Assembly (NCBI RefSeq): GCF_029227915.1
Contig: NC_079876.1
Coordinates: 35,073,828-35,137,827, forward strand
DNA: 64,000 nucleotides
Direction: 5' to 3'
From: Hydractinia symbiolongicarpus
Taxonomy: Eukaryota > Cnidaria > Hydrozoa > Anthoathecata > Hydractiniidae
Every line of letters begins with the position of its first letter. Within the stretch, counting starts at the first letter, position 1. The position numbers were made by a program, and so were the translations under genes. The notes beneath the pieces were generated by a model. It worked only from the letters and a program-made list of their open reading frames with translations. It was not told where the DNA came from and searched no databases. This document shows positions 1-10,929 of the stretch, piece by piece.

Positions 1-628
1 GCTGTAGCCACAACCTAAAATTCAACAATTAAATTAGAACCTAGGAGGGAGCTACAGGCGAAATTTTAGAACCGAACAATAAATGTTTTACTTAACCTTT
101 TACACACTGTACGTTATACATAATTGAGCGCATACATTATTTTTTTAAATGATCGCGTTTACGGAAATTCATTATAAAATTCAGACTAACCTTATATCTT
201 TAATTTAGAGTGGTCACTAAAAACGCTTTTTTAATTCTGTTGTTTTTTTAATTCTGTTGTTAGTTAATTTTATAGTTAACATCAAAAATTCAACTATAAA
301 AGTTAATTTGATACGGAGAGGAAAAATAAAAAAATAATTAATACCAAATATTATTTCATTCAGAAAACCTTACACAGCTTAGGTTATGATGTAAGTATCT
401 ACACAAATTGTTGTGTGGAGGAAAATGATAAATTAATTATCAAAAAAATTATTAAATAGTATTTTCTATTCTACCCAAAAGAAAAGGTATCAACGCTAAA
501 GTGCTCCGAGGCAAGCTTGAAATTTATCAATATTCGATTAACCTGTTGACAGTGCTTCAAATCAATCTTTATGTAACTAAAAATAATTTTCTAAAAAACG
601 ATTTGTCATATTGTAGAAGAACTACTTT
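1..628. other. AT-rich intergenic sequence
   Basis: No reading frame, RNA gene or repeat is supported here. The sequence is AT-rich with short homopolymer runs. Confidence 0.6.
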
Positions 629-741
629 GTTCATCACTAACATACTGCCCGGCAGTGAGCGGGATTCGATCAGTGGTCCCCAGAACTGGGAGCCGCAGAC
701 GAACCCACTACACTACGTGCGTCAAGATGTTAGTGATGAAC
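629..741 (-). repeat. tRNA-like core inside a 15-bp inverted repeat
   Basis: A perfect 15-bp inverted repeat, GTTCATCACTAACAT at 629-643 and its complement at 727-741, brackets an 83-bp core. Read on the minus strand, the core has a Pol III A-box (TAGTGTAGTGG) and a weak B-box (ATCGAATCC) in tRNA order. No clean cloverleaf forms: the anticodon-like arm has only a two-base loop. This fits a degenerate tRNA-derived (SINE-like) sequence carried in a small terminal-inverted-repeat element. No target-site duplication was recognised. Confidence 0.5.
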
Positions 742-3149
742 TCAGATAGTTTATCCGGATGGTATGTATACATATAGGTGAATATTTATCATAGCACATC
801 CGTAATACATTCTCAACAGAGAATGCTTCACCCCGATCAGACCTCTGATCATGACGGCGAGTATAATGCGTGTAAGTCATATTGAACGTCAAAATGGAAT
901 CACAGTTAGGCTATTGATATGACTATGAACTCGTTTAATTGCTCTAACGTTAAAATGAAAGCAGTAATAAGAACTACATAACAATTACACGACTTTTTTA
1001 TAAGAATACCAAAATTCTAGCTAAGCTGGCCATTTTTCTTATTTCTGTTGTTCCTTACAGTAAAAAGCGTTTATGCAATAAAATATATTGTATATTTTTT
1101 TTTGTTTAACGACAAAAAGTGTATAAATAAAAGAGCTAATCAATATTGCAAATTTTATATCTTTGAGTATTCCATTTTAAAAAAAAATTGAAATTTTAGC
1201 TATTCTCCTTATTTTCTCCTTATTTCTTAGTTTTTCTGATCGTAACTTTTTTGGAAATGTGTTCATGGATTGTTCATCACCAATGAATAAGACATATTTC
1301 TCTGTTACCTAAAGTCCTATATTTTCTATCTTTCAGGGCATAATTTATAGGTATTTTTGTATAATATGTATAATTTTCTTATCATAGAACATAGTATGTA
1401 ACATTAAAGATAGCGAACTAAAATTGGTTTTCTCCTTAATTATCCCCTTTTTTATATTTTTATTCTCGTTTGCAGCAAAATATCCTTAAAAATGTCAATT
1501 TGTCTCCTTAATTCTTCCTAATATCCTTACTTTTGTTCTCATTTTATTAGTGGTCACCCTGAATAAAGAACGTTTACTCTTTTAGAGTTTACGGATAAAT
1601 ATTCGCTTTTATAAAACTAGTGAAATTACAAATGGCATCATAAAAACAAGTGAAGCTATTTTTATTTGTAAGTAATAACGACCTCATTAACTAACGACAA
1701 TTCGAGTGACTGTGTTACGAAATTACAAAAAATAGTTTGATAGTGTATGGATTTGACCCCATTTTTTTATGAATAATTATGATTTTTGCACAAAAAAGCC
1801 TTTTCCGAGGTTCAGTTAGATTTTAATGTTTGTAGTGGCAATCAATTGGGAACGAAGAAGAAATATAAGTTCGTCAAACAAGTAATACCGAAAACAAGAA
1901 AATGCTGGAGGTCTGTTTCAAAAAAAAAAATAGTGGGCAGCGCTAACTTACTAGGCATCGGATTGGGCTCCGTGCGACGAACAAACCCTCTAAAACGCTC
2001 CATAAAAGCCTGTTCCACCGAAGAATTCCATACAAACGAACGACAAGCTAGAAATAAAGCAATGGCACTATACTAAAAATACTTCATGCAAAAATAAAAA
2101 ATTACGCTGTGGATGTTTTTCATGTGTTAAGGCAATTTTAACTTTTAAGAAACAAAATTTAAAAACAGCAAGTATGAAAACCCGGAATAAGTTTTTCATT
2201 GGCGTGTTTCTTACGCAAGTATTTTTCTTAAGTTTATTTGCTCTTTAATTATGAAAGGAGTACGGGGCTTTGACCTAAGCTAAGATTCTTTGTGTTTCCT
2301 GCTTAGTAGCTTTAAATAAGCAAAGACCTAATTTGTCTATAAAAATGGTACGCACAAAAAGAAGTGAATTTGTCGCTTAAAAAAAGAAAAGCCACTAGAT
2401 AAAATTATTTTGTCGGAATGAAAACCCTAATAGTCTTTCCTCAGGGATGGTCGAATTTTTAAGACATATTAGTATTTATTATGATACTTACTTATATGCT
2501 GAAAATCTATAGATATCTTTCCCCTTCGGACACATAGCTTTTATATTAAGAATAGATACATATTGGGCACTAAATTACGTGACCGTGTTTTTATCATCCT
2601 GTTGTCGTGGATGTGCAAATAAAAAGCGTGCGGAAAATAATTTCTCCATCAATTGTCAAAGGCGCGAAATTAAGAAGCGCGTACACGAAAATGTAAAGGA
2701 AAAAGTTAAATAAATGTATTTTTACCGTTGATCATTTTCGGACTGCTAGCCTTAAACTTTTTGAAGGGTGAATCTAAAATGTATTTCATGACGGTTACAA
2801 ACTTGCAAGTAGTTTTTATCAGCTGTTTTAAAACATATAAACAATCTATATTAATTTGTACGCTATATCAGTGTGCCATAAGTATTTTTAACTGGTTATC
2901 AGCTGAGATCGAGCTTTACTTTAGATTTAGGGTTCATTAATGCGTTTAAAAAATTATTTAAAAGTTACGCACCATCTGAATCACCAGATTAAACATATTC
3001 ACTACTTGATCCTTCATCCGAACTATTGTTGTCAAAAATATTCCTTTTGTCTATTAAAAAATAACAATATGATCATCCGTAATCTCGACCACCGACAACT
3101 ACCAACCACCGTCACAGTTTAACAGACTTTGTTTAAAACCGTTCATCGT
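742..3149. other. Intergenic sequence
   Basis: AT-rich DNA with no convincing gene. An open stretch at about 1786-2076 is lysine-rich, resembles nothing recognised and has no clear splice context. Nothing else is supported. Confidence 0.5.
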
Positions 3150-4540
3150 CCTGCTACGAAGGCCATTTTGGTTTAGAAGTGATTGTGTTAGTTTGTTGGT
3201 CTCCTTTTGACCTTTTTTTTCTGTATACTTTGATCTATATGATTATTTTTTCAGCAATGTTTAAAACTTAAAAAACCAAATTTAAGATTTTGGATATAAA
3301 CGTAAACTTTAGCATCTTGTAAAAGGCAGCTAGGTAGTCGCACGTGTTTCCATCATTTTTTAAAATTTTTATTTAGTATGTTACATTATTTATTTTTCAT
3401 GTTGAGTTGTGGCTATCCATCGGGCAACCACTGAGTAAAAAGTTAAAGTGGCTATATGCAGAGTTTGGTTGACAACAAAATTCTTAATTAATAATCCCCA
3501 TGCTGAACGCTACACCTTATAATTGTCATTAAAACTTATTTTTGCAAATTAAATTGCTGAGTGATTATTATAGGTCGACTGGGAAACGACAGACGATTTT
3601 CTGTGTTCTTGTATGTAAACCATCGCTATAAGTTCTTTTTGGAAAAAAGTTATAACGCATATACGCATGTGCGATTTACCTGTAATAGGCGCTAAGCCCG
3701 CTGTTATAGACGTAATGTTTTCTGTGTTTTCATTTAAACCGAGACTACAATAAAGAACATTTTTTTTGGGAAAGGACTCCTGTAAGGATGCGCGACAATG
3801 TATATATGCACATTTATTTTATTACAAGAAACATGCATTTAGCTTAAGCTCAATGTTTCTTAGTTTTTTCAAGAAATCAGCTTCAAATGTTTCTTTTTTT
3901 CTTCTTATACTCAATTATTTAAAAAACATGCTTTCCCGATGAACAAACATACTACATGCCCGAGAAAAATCTATAGAAATGTTTTCTTGTGAGTTTGAGT
4001 ACAGATGAAAAATTTTTTTGATTTGTTTGACTTTTGGAGCTTTCTGTTTAGTTTTTGGTTATTGGAGAAGAATATGTTTTTGGAAAAAATTGTTTCTTCT
4101 CTTTCTGAGCCTGCGCATGATTCTTTAGATGTTTCTTACTTTTTTACGAATTTAAATGATCTGAACGTGTTGACGGGGTAACAAAGGGTTGTACACTGTG
4201 TTTTTATTTTCGCTAAAGCTGCAGTGAAGTTATTTTTGGAAGATATATTACACACCTTATCGTGTGGCGCAAGTTATGGCTCTTATAAGTGCCTCCTCGA
4301 CTGTTCAATGCCCAGGTCACACAGTTACTTGTGGATTGTCTGAAGACAGATGGTTACTAAGTAGAGTATTTAACACTTTAAAAGTTCTGCACAATAGCAG
4401 AAAACTTCCCCCTTTACAAGGATTTTCTTTACAATTAACACTGCTCAATAAACAGGACTGGTGAAAACATTACTTTAAGGTCAGACACTTTAGCGGGAAG
4501 AAAGTTTCGTGGTTTTTCGGCTTTTTCGCGAAACTTTTCA

Positions 4541-4768
4541 ATGAAAATTTTTTGTGAAGAGGGAAACCAGACTCAAGTTCGCCATTTGGCAATTGAAATT
4601 TCCCGAGCGACCAAGTTTTTCATCGATGGAGGTGCCACAATCAGCGTCCAACTAACCAGTGAGCACTACAGACACTCTTTAGTACAAGGGGTATGGAAAT
4701 CGCGTGCAAAGTGTCAATTTGCCTTTATGGAACGATACAAGCAATTGATTCAGCAAACTTACACTTAA
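4541..4768 (+). CDS. Small unknown ORF inside Helitron-like copy A
   Basis: A 75-codon ATG-to-stop frame lies in the part of the Helitron-like copy not shared with its relatives. Its composition is ordinary protein-like (mixed hydrophobic and charged, with GGATISV-like and KQLIQQ-like stretches), but no family is recognised. A second small frame begins 8 bp after its stop. It could be a fragment of a captured host gene or of an older transposon. A chance frame is also possible at this length. Confidence 0.25.
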   Translation: MKIFCEEGNQTQVRHLAIEISRATKFFIDGGATISVQLTSEHYRHSLVQGVWKSRAKCQFAFMERYKQLIQQTYT

Positions 4769-4775
4769 CCTAATA

Positions 4776-4916
4776 ATGGAACAAATTATAAGTGATTTGC
4801 ATGCCGCAACAGTTGAAGAATTAGACAGAATTTTACAGTTGTTACCCAGGAACAATCCGAACAATGAAGAAAAATTAACAAAAAAGAAAGAAGTCAAAAC
4901 TAAGGACCATTCGTAA
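4776..4916 (+). CDS. Small lysine-rich unknown ORF after the 4541 ORF
   Basis: A 46-residue frame starts MEQIISDLHAATVEELD, has an amphipathic helical character (LDRILQLLP) and ends in a lysine-rich tail. It follows the preceding small ORF after 8 bp. No family is recognised. The pair may be remains of one captured gene whose frame has shifted. Expression is unproven. Confidence 0.22.
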   Translation: MEQIISDLHAATVEELDRILQLLPRNNPNNEEKLTKKKEVKTKDHS

Positions 4917-5056
4917 TTTTTTTAATCTTGTCGCTAAAATTAACAAAATGTCTCAGTAATGACATACTGCACACAATGTACTAAAGCGCTCCACCTCACC
5001 GTGTCGCACAGCTTGTGGTTCTTATTAATTCAACAGCCGTTATTTGTAGCCTAACA

Positions 5057-5086
5057 CGGCGTTTCGACGCCGGGTTTCCTGGCTAG
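5057..5086 (+). other. Helitron-type 3' terminus (hairpin plus CTAG)
   Basis: CGGCGT-TTCG-ACGCCG at 5057-5072 forms a six-pair stem with a four-base loop. Ten bases later comes CTAG (5083-5086), followed by T. This matches the Helitron rule of a terminal hairpin, CTRR end and insertion between A and T. The same end occurs on the minus strand at 10,930. Confidence 0.55.
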
Positions 5087-5209
5087 TATTTAAATAACAA
5101 AAAAAACTCCCCATTGCCGTTTTAAATTCATGTTGTCTCGCCTAATTAGAAATTTACGGAAACACAACCAGATTAAATTGGTGGGAGACAAAACCAAAAT
5201 GGACGAAAT

Positions 5210-5350
5210 CGAAACCGTGGGGAAAAGTGCTTGATAATTTTGATGTATAGGGGCGAGACGCAGAAATCCTATACAACCTTTCGCTTTAATGAGAAAATGG
5301 GCTGCGCTCCGCTCAGCTTGCTGCGCTTGCTTCACTACTCTCCGCAATTA
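5210..5350 (-). repeat. Dispersed repeat (related to 24,770-24,915)
   Basis: The minus strand carries GCGGAGAGTAG, a GC-rich GAGCGGAGC stretch, then ATTT(T/C)CTCATTA and a CCCTATACATC block. The same order occurs on the plus strand at about 24,770-24,915. It is an unclassified interspersed repeat, unusually GC-rich for this window. Confidence 0.5.
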
Positions 5351-5741
5351 GAAAAGTAATTACACTGTGACGATACTACTCAATTAGCTTTCGTCCATTG
5401 TCTTACCCTAACAAAAGTAAATTAGATATAAAACCACCTTATTTACTTGCGTAATTATAATAACAATCTAGTTTCGTTTGCAGCAGTATTCATAATAGTA
5501 CGTTGTTTTTATACCTTTAACTAATTAAAAAGGAGGCTAATCTATTGCAATCAATAATTCTACTTTCATACCAATACAGCTGTAAGAGGAAAACATTGTG
5601 TTTTGAGCAAGGAATTTTGGAAAGGTAAATTCTTTTGTTATTGTATATTCTTTAAGTGTCCTGTAAAATAAGTTGTAAAAAAAACAACTATATTACCTTC
5701 CTTGTGTTAACAAACATACGGTGATTTTAGTTTACTTGAGA

Positions 5742-7071
5742 ATGACAACTCAACAACCTACTATTGTGAACTCCGCCCTTCGAACAAAACGTCTGCGAAT
5801 TATTTCCAAACTTGGTAAGTATACTACGTTAAACATCAAATCTTGACATTATAACAAAGTCTGGTTTCACAACAAGTTTTAGACTTAACATTTTATTAAT
5901 AGGCAACGTTCTAATTATCGCTGGTGTTCTAACGTTTGGTTTCAGCGTTAGTATGTACGGTGCACTACGGATAAAGGATGTTCCAATAAATCAACACCAT
6001 ACTTCACTTATTGCGTCGTTCTGGATCATTGCTACTGGAATATTGGCTGTGTGTACTCGTCCCAAATCACAAGGGCGAGGATTAGTCGGGACGTTTAATG
6101 CTTTCGCAATTACATCAATCATTTTAACTTTCTTGGCTTTTGGCACATCAGTAGCTGGAGTTGTGTGAGTAATATATATTACGCATAAAGTGGGATAACC
6201 TTTGTTCTTATTCTTTTTAATTTTTCTGCTTTTAGAATGTATGCTAAATGTGGCCGTCGTAGTCCAAAAAATTGCCGGAAGAGTCCTGATTATGGAAACG
6301 TTGTATATGCATTGCTTTTAGCACTACACCTGTTGGAGATGGCTATTTCAATTGCAGCCACAGTGTATGGTTTTAAAGTTTATAACTGCTGCAGCCATAG
6401 ATCAGGTTAGTTTAATAGTTCACCAACATCTTTACGCCTAAAAAAGGGAACCAAAGAAAACATCCTGAATTAATTTGTGAATATAAGTATCTAGCGTAAT
6501 TAAACGTAAATTTTATAAACTTATTAATGGCTACACATAACAAAGCTGTATACTTCAGGTAACTTTCATGTTCCCCTTTTTTATTGCTCAAGTTGAACTC
6601 ACTTGATTTGAACATGAAAAGAGGTAGGAAAGGCTGCTAAAGATGTGGCAGACAGAAAACTAAATGACTTATGGGATTTTTTTATATTAGATGCGATTGG
6701 AAACAAATGTAAAATTACTTGCAGCAGGCATAGGTAATTTATCAGGTTAACAGGTCATACAACCGCATGTGTATGATCAACTTAAAGCTTGCAATAAAAG
6801 CATAAACGAAATTATTTTATGTTTTTTTTTTGTTTTAGGACAAGAATCAAATGCTCAGATGTTTCAAGCAACATCACGAGATACAGTTTTCCAAAACACA
6901 ATGGCTCCGCAACCGCAGCAAAACCAAACGCTGGTTACAAGCACCTCGGGTGAGCAATTTATTTTGACACCTGTCAGATCAATGTCGCAAAGACCTCCAA
7001 TTGGCCCACCAGTTCCAGGAACCACCGAAAACGGCTACGCTGCATTACAATATTCCTACAATAATTTTTGA
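5742..7071 (+). CDS. Four-transmembrane protein, MS4A/CD20-like
   Basis: Four exons at 5742-5814, 5903-6164, 6236-6405 and 6839-7071 join in phase through canonical GT-AG introns into 245 residues, ending in TGA. The ATG is the first in the frame and lies in exon 1. Four hydrophobic helices are visible at about residues 26-46, 59-76, 89-113 and 134-161. Between helices 3 and 4 is a short loop with two cysteines (C117, C125). Helix 4 ends in a CC pair (163-164), a possible palmitoylation site. The 80-residue tail is rich in Gln, Pro and Ser and likely cytoplasmic. This topology and the short loops fit the MS4A/CD20-like superfamily of plasma-membrane four-helix proteins, which in vertebrates act as ion-flux or receptor-associated proteins. 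Other tetraspan families remain possible; tetraspanin is unlikely because there is no large CCG loop. Function in this animal is unknown. Confidence 0.72.
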
Positions 7072-7087
7072 TTGAATAATGCACGGA

Positions 7088-7093
7088 AATAAA
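7088..7093 (+). promoter_or_regulatory. Polyadenylation signal AATAAA of the four-TM gene
   Basis: A canonical AATAAA begins 16 bp after the stop codon of the four-transmembrane gene. Such a short 3' UTR is plausible. Further AATAAA-like motifs occur downstream near 7159 and 7193. Confidence 0.5.
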
Positions 7094-7477
7094 GATAATG
7101 GCATTGTCTATTGTAAAGTTGATTTGAAGATATGGATCAAAAACTAACACTTTAATAATAAAACATAGTAATCACTTACATTATTCACTGGAAATAAAAT
7201 ACATTCTTTCGCAATGGGGTTTGAAAACTTATGATGGACTTGTAAACTAAGTACGCCATACTGCAACCATCAAGGAGGTTTGGTAATAACAAATCAGAAT
7301 TACGATCACGGGGTCATATTCCAAATGGCGTAATAAAATAATAGTATTAATCATTTAATTTATTTATTTAATTGAGTTAGCAAATTAAGATAAATGAATT
7401 AATTATTTCAATCCGTAATGAGGTTTCTAAAAAATTGCTAAGAAATATCAGTAACACTTTTAATAAGATAGACAGTA

Positions 7478-7870
7478 CACGGCGTCGAAACACCGGGTTA
7501 AGCTACAAGTAATTATGTGATCCTGGGGTAAACACTTGGTGGAGCGCTTAATAAGAGCAGCAAGCTGTGGCACACATCCAGGTAGAGCGTTGTAACTATA
7601 GATATGCAGTATGTCGTTAGTCGAATGAAGCGCACAGTGCAACCCGTTGTTACCCTGTCATACTTTATTAAATAAGTTTCCGTGAAAGTTATAAAAATTA
7701 ATGGCATCACCTGAGGAAGTGCTTATTATAGGTAAACCGTATCCCATATCCGCATAGTGATAATATCCATTTCCCCAAAAAACTGTATCCTGTTGTTAAC
7801 ACTACGGTAAGCGCTAAGTAAAGGTATACCGTGTCACACATCTGTATACCGTAAATGATCGATTAAGCCT
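7478..7870 (-). mobile_element. Helitron-like fragment, copy B
   Basis: A minus-oriented fragment matches the 3' portion of copies C and E. It has a degenerate hairpin (CGGCGTCGAAACACCG), the GGAGCGCTTAATAAGAGC block and the CCGTTGTTACCCTGTCATA block. The terminal CTAG is missing, and similarity fades after about 7870. Confidence 0.5.
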
Positions 7871-10394
7871 CCACTCCCGAATAAGCCTCAAAACTATAAC
7901 TATATATATAACTACAAAACTACCAAAAAATGTAACCTACTTCCCATTTATGTAAAGACACAGGAAACAATCACTCAACAATTTTCATTATGCTCAATTT
8001 CCACTACATCAAAGATGGTGATGATTTGATTGTTATAAATGTACTGCAAGGTACTGCCGACATTCAGATGTTGACTCGTAATTTCCAGTTCCTAATAACA
8101 CAGACAATATTATCACGGAAAATACACTCACCTAAAGATTGAGATGAAAAGAAACGAAATAGGCTGTCCACGTAAAAATGATGAGCAGTATTTTATACTT
8201 AGTTCTTTTCTAATAAGTTCTGGTAAGTTAAAACTCACCAACGACAAAATAAACGTGTTTAAATTAGCAAAAAATAACTATTAGTATTTGTTCTTTCTGT
8301 TTTGTATTGATAGCCTCGGTTAGAAAAACAATGACAAAAAGGAGCCTATTTTATAGCTTAAACATCATGCAACAAGAAGTATAGGGAGTTCTTGATCAGA
8401 TTGCTATAAAAAAGAGGAAGGACACAATTTCTTTCCTCATAGGAAACAAAAAAACGTATACAAGGATAAAGAGTTAAATAAAAGGAATTGCATGAGACTA
8501 CTGTAAATAACGTCAAACAAAATATAAGCCCGAGCTGAAAACAAACCATTTCGCGAGGTTATCAATAACCTCGCGAAATGACTTTCTCCAACGTTTCATT
8601 TTCACATTCAAAACTTTGAAAGAGATGTAAAGAACTAATTTTCCTAAAAAAGAGAAAAATATATTTACATAATATAAATGATTTAGTTAAAAAGGATGAT
8701 ACTTTCTTTTGGTTAGTGTGAATCAGATTTTACTGTATCAATCAACAAAAAGATTAACAAATGTGGAAAAAACAGCTAGTAAGAAGGGAAACATTATCTC
8801 AGAGGACACAAAATCAGTAAAAATAATTGCTAAAACGTGAGCACACGTTTCTTTAAACTTATAGCATATATAACTAATCAGCTTTCGGCGCTTGTTTTGC
8901 TGAGAAAAAAGTTAAACAGGCTGCTGGCAAAATTGTAGAGCCCTCCGATTTAGTCACTGAGCAGCAAGCGCAATATATATGCGTACTTTGTTTAAACTTG
9001 ACGCCAAATTGCCATTTTGTGCCGAGTACGTTTGAAGGACAAAAATCTGAGAATATATGTGATGGAAAACTCTCTTTTTTCGTGGTCGGAAGACTAATGT
9101 TATTGCGCTAGGCGTTTATTAAAACATGTTGTTTAACATCCAATAAAACGCCCTTTCGGACATGGTCTGCATAAAATTTCTAGTTTTATTGTGATGTGAT
9201 GTTGTAAATATTCCCCAGATTTTCTACGCAAATCGACAGTCAAAGCAACGCATGCAGTAAGCCGTAGACCAGCCCATTACAAACTTTAGTTTCGGTTGAG
9301 GGCATCTTGTGATCTTGAAATTAAAATCTGGTTTTAGCATGGAGTTATTTAAGAGTTCCTATGGCAACTCCTCAACAGCCTCATTTTGACCCTTCCTTAT
9401 AGTTTTCAATTTTAGAAACGACTGCGTTTTAGTTCTTATGGAAGAAACAAAAAAAAAACCCTTACGCATTATATTTATTAACATCCTATTGACCCCCACT
9501 AGGGTATCATTCTTACATAACGCTGTTCCCAAAAGCGTTATTTTGACTCCCTTGCGTACTTCATTTTTAGGTTATCCATCTCTGAAATCATATTTCTCGT
9601 ATGTTCTCAAGGGTCATTAGCTTTTTTACATTCCCTGTGACGGAGGTAAACAAAAAAGCACATCAAATTTTTAGTAAAAATATTATTAGTTAGAAAAAAT
9701 GTCATAAATTTAAATATACAAGATAATTAATGTTAGTGAAAACATAAACAGATAAAATGTTAAATAAACATTTCTAAGCAAATTTTTGAGAATTTGAGCA
9801 AAAACGGAGATTATAAACCGCTCCGCATGCAATGATCCATCTAGTGGAAAACCTGTTTAACAGATAGTCGGGTAAAATATAAACAAAAATTTAATTAACC
9901 TATTATTATAACTAAACATTCTGCAATAGGTGCAACTTCATCGTGATTTCCAATACTCCAATGCAAAATTATTACCGTGCCCATTAAACCTTTGTGGATA
10001 CATCAGATTGAAGAAAATTTGTTGAAGTGCATAAGTACAGCAGTCAAGAAATCATCAGATTGACCGACTTTTAAACCATTGACGAAGATTTTGAAACTTG
10101 AAGCTTTTACAACGTCTACTAACATGCTTATATTGAACTTGGGGATGGTTTCACGTTCCAAAATGTTAAGATATTATCGTAGCGTCTTAGCGTAGTAATG
10201 GTAGTATTAACATTATGGCATAAGAGCTGACGATACCTTAAATGTGCAATAATGTTATTAATAAACCTAAGATTACTAGAATTTTTAAATTCCAGGAAAT
10301 TTCAAAATAAATAATAATTCTCGCGATATACAGATGTAATGACAAAATAAATTAAAAGCTGATCCGTGATTTTAATCCCTCTTTAAAATCATCC
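7871..10394. other. Intergenic sequence
   Basis: No gene is supported. The only strong structure is a 34-bp perfect palindrome at 8547-8580. Short reading frames such as 9438-9620 have no recognisable homology. Confidence 0.5.
8547..8580. repeat. Perfect 16-bp palindrome with 2-bp centre
   Basis: CATTTCGCGAGGTTAT is followed by CA and then its exact reverse complement. A 32-base perfect match is far beyond chance for a local site. It could be a footprint of a small inverted-repeat element or a cruciform-forming site. No flanking duplication or gene was found. Confidence 0.8.
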
Positions 10395-10830
10395 GCAATT
10401 ACCAGTAGAATTAATGCTCAAAGTTCGTCACTAGATACTAACTTAACAAACAATGCAGGGCAAAACGTAGAAACAACATGTAAATTGAGAATACACATTT
10501 TACATCGATTTTTCTGTTTTTAAAAATATATTTATACCAAATCCACTTAGAATCAGTTATTTTGGTCAAATATTAACCTCTCCTATAACAGTTTAAAATA
10601 TAAAAAATTGACATCTCACAGGGTTATGATGTAGCTATACTAGTTACACAAAAGTTTTCTGGATGATCTTATATTTTGTCTTTCTTAACAAATGCTGATT
10701 ACAAAATATAAAATTACCAAATCAAACTATTTCTACTTTTCACCCAAAATTTTAAATCTCACGATTTTAAACTCTTGTATCTGTTTAAGTATTTTTGAAA
10801 AGCATTTGTGTGTATGGACGGTTCCCTACA
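10395..10830 (+). repeat. Duplicated segment, copy 1 left part (related to 42,140-42,410)
   Basis: Shared blocks include CCAGTAGAATTA, AACAATGCAGGGCAAAACGTAG (related to ACGATTCAGGGCAAAATGTAG) and AAATCTCACGATTTT. They occur in the same order as at 42,140-42,410. The right part of this copy lies at about 12,593-12,770, so the Helitron-like copy C interrupts it. At 42.1 kb the segment covers the end of an FN3-like exon and its downstream flank. Confidence 0.55.
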
Positions 10831-10929
10831 GACGCCATCAGAATCCAACTGATATATTTTTCCATTGTTTCTTTTTTTACCTAATTGGATTTTTCCACCG
10901 CTTTTATTGACTAGCCTGTTATAATAATA

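Larger units (their letters stand above)
3150..5086 (+). mobile_element. Non-autonomous Helitron-like element, copy A
   Basis: Blocks at about 3150-3480, 3570-3790, 4170-4345 and 4970-5086 match, in the same order, the repeat copies near 7.5, 10.9-12.6, 13.1-14.5 and 34.9-36.0 kb. The 3' end has the Helitron layout: a short GC-rich hairpin, about ten bases, then CTAG followed by T. No Rep/helicase gene is present, so the copy could only move in trans. The stretches between matching blocks (about 3790-4160 and 4350-4960) are specific to this copy and may be later insertions. The family assignment rests on terminal structure only. Confidence 0.5.

Noticed and set aside
1786-2076. Lysine-rich 96-codon ORF
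   Set aside because: No ATG at its start, no recognisable domain and no flanking exons; it could be chance or an old relic.
5742-7071. Four-TM gene as a tetraspanin
   Set aside because: The large second extracellular loop with a CCG motif is absent; the loop between helices 3 and 4 is only about 20 residues.
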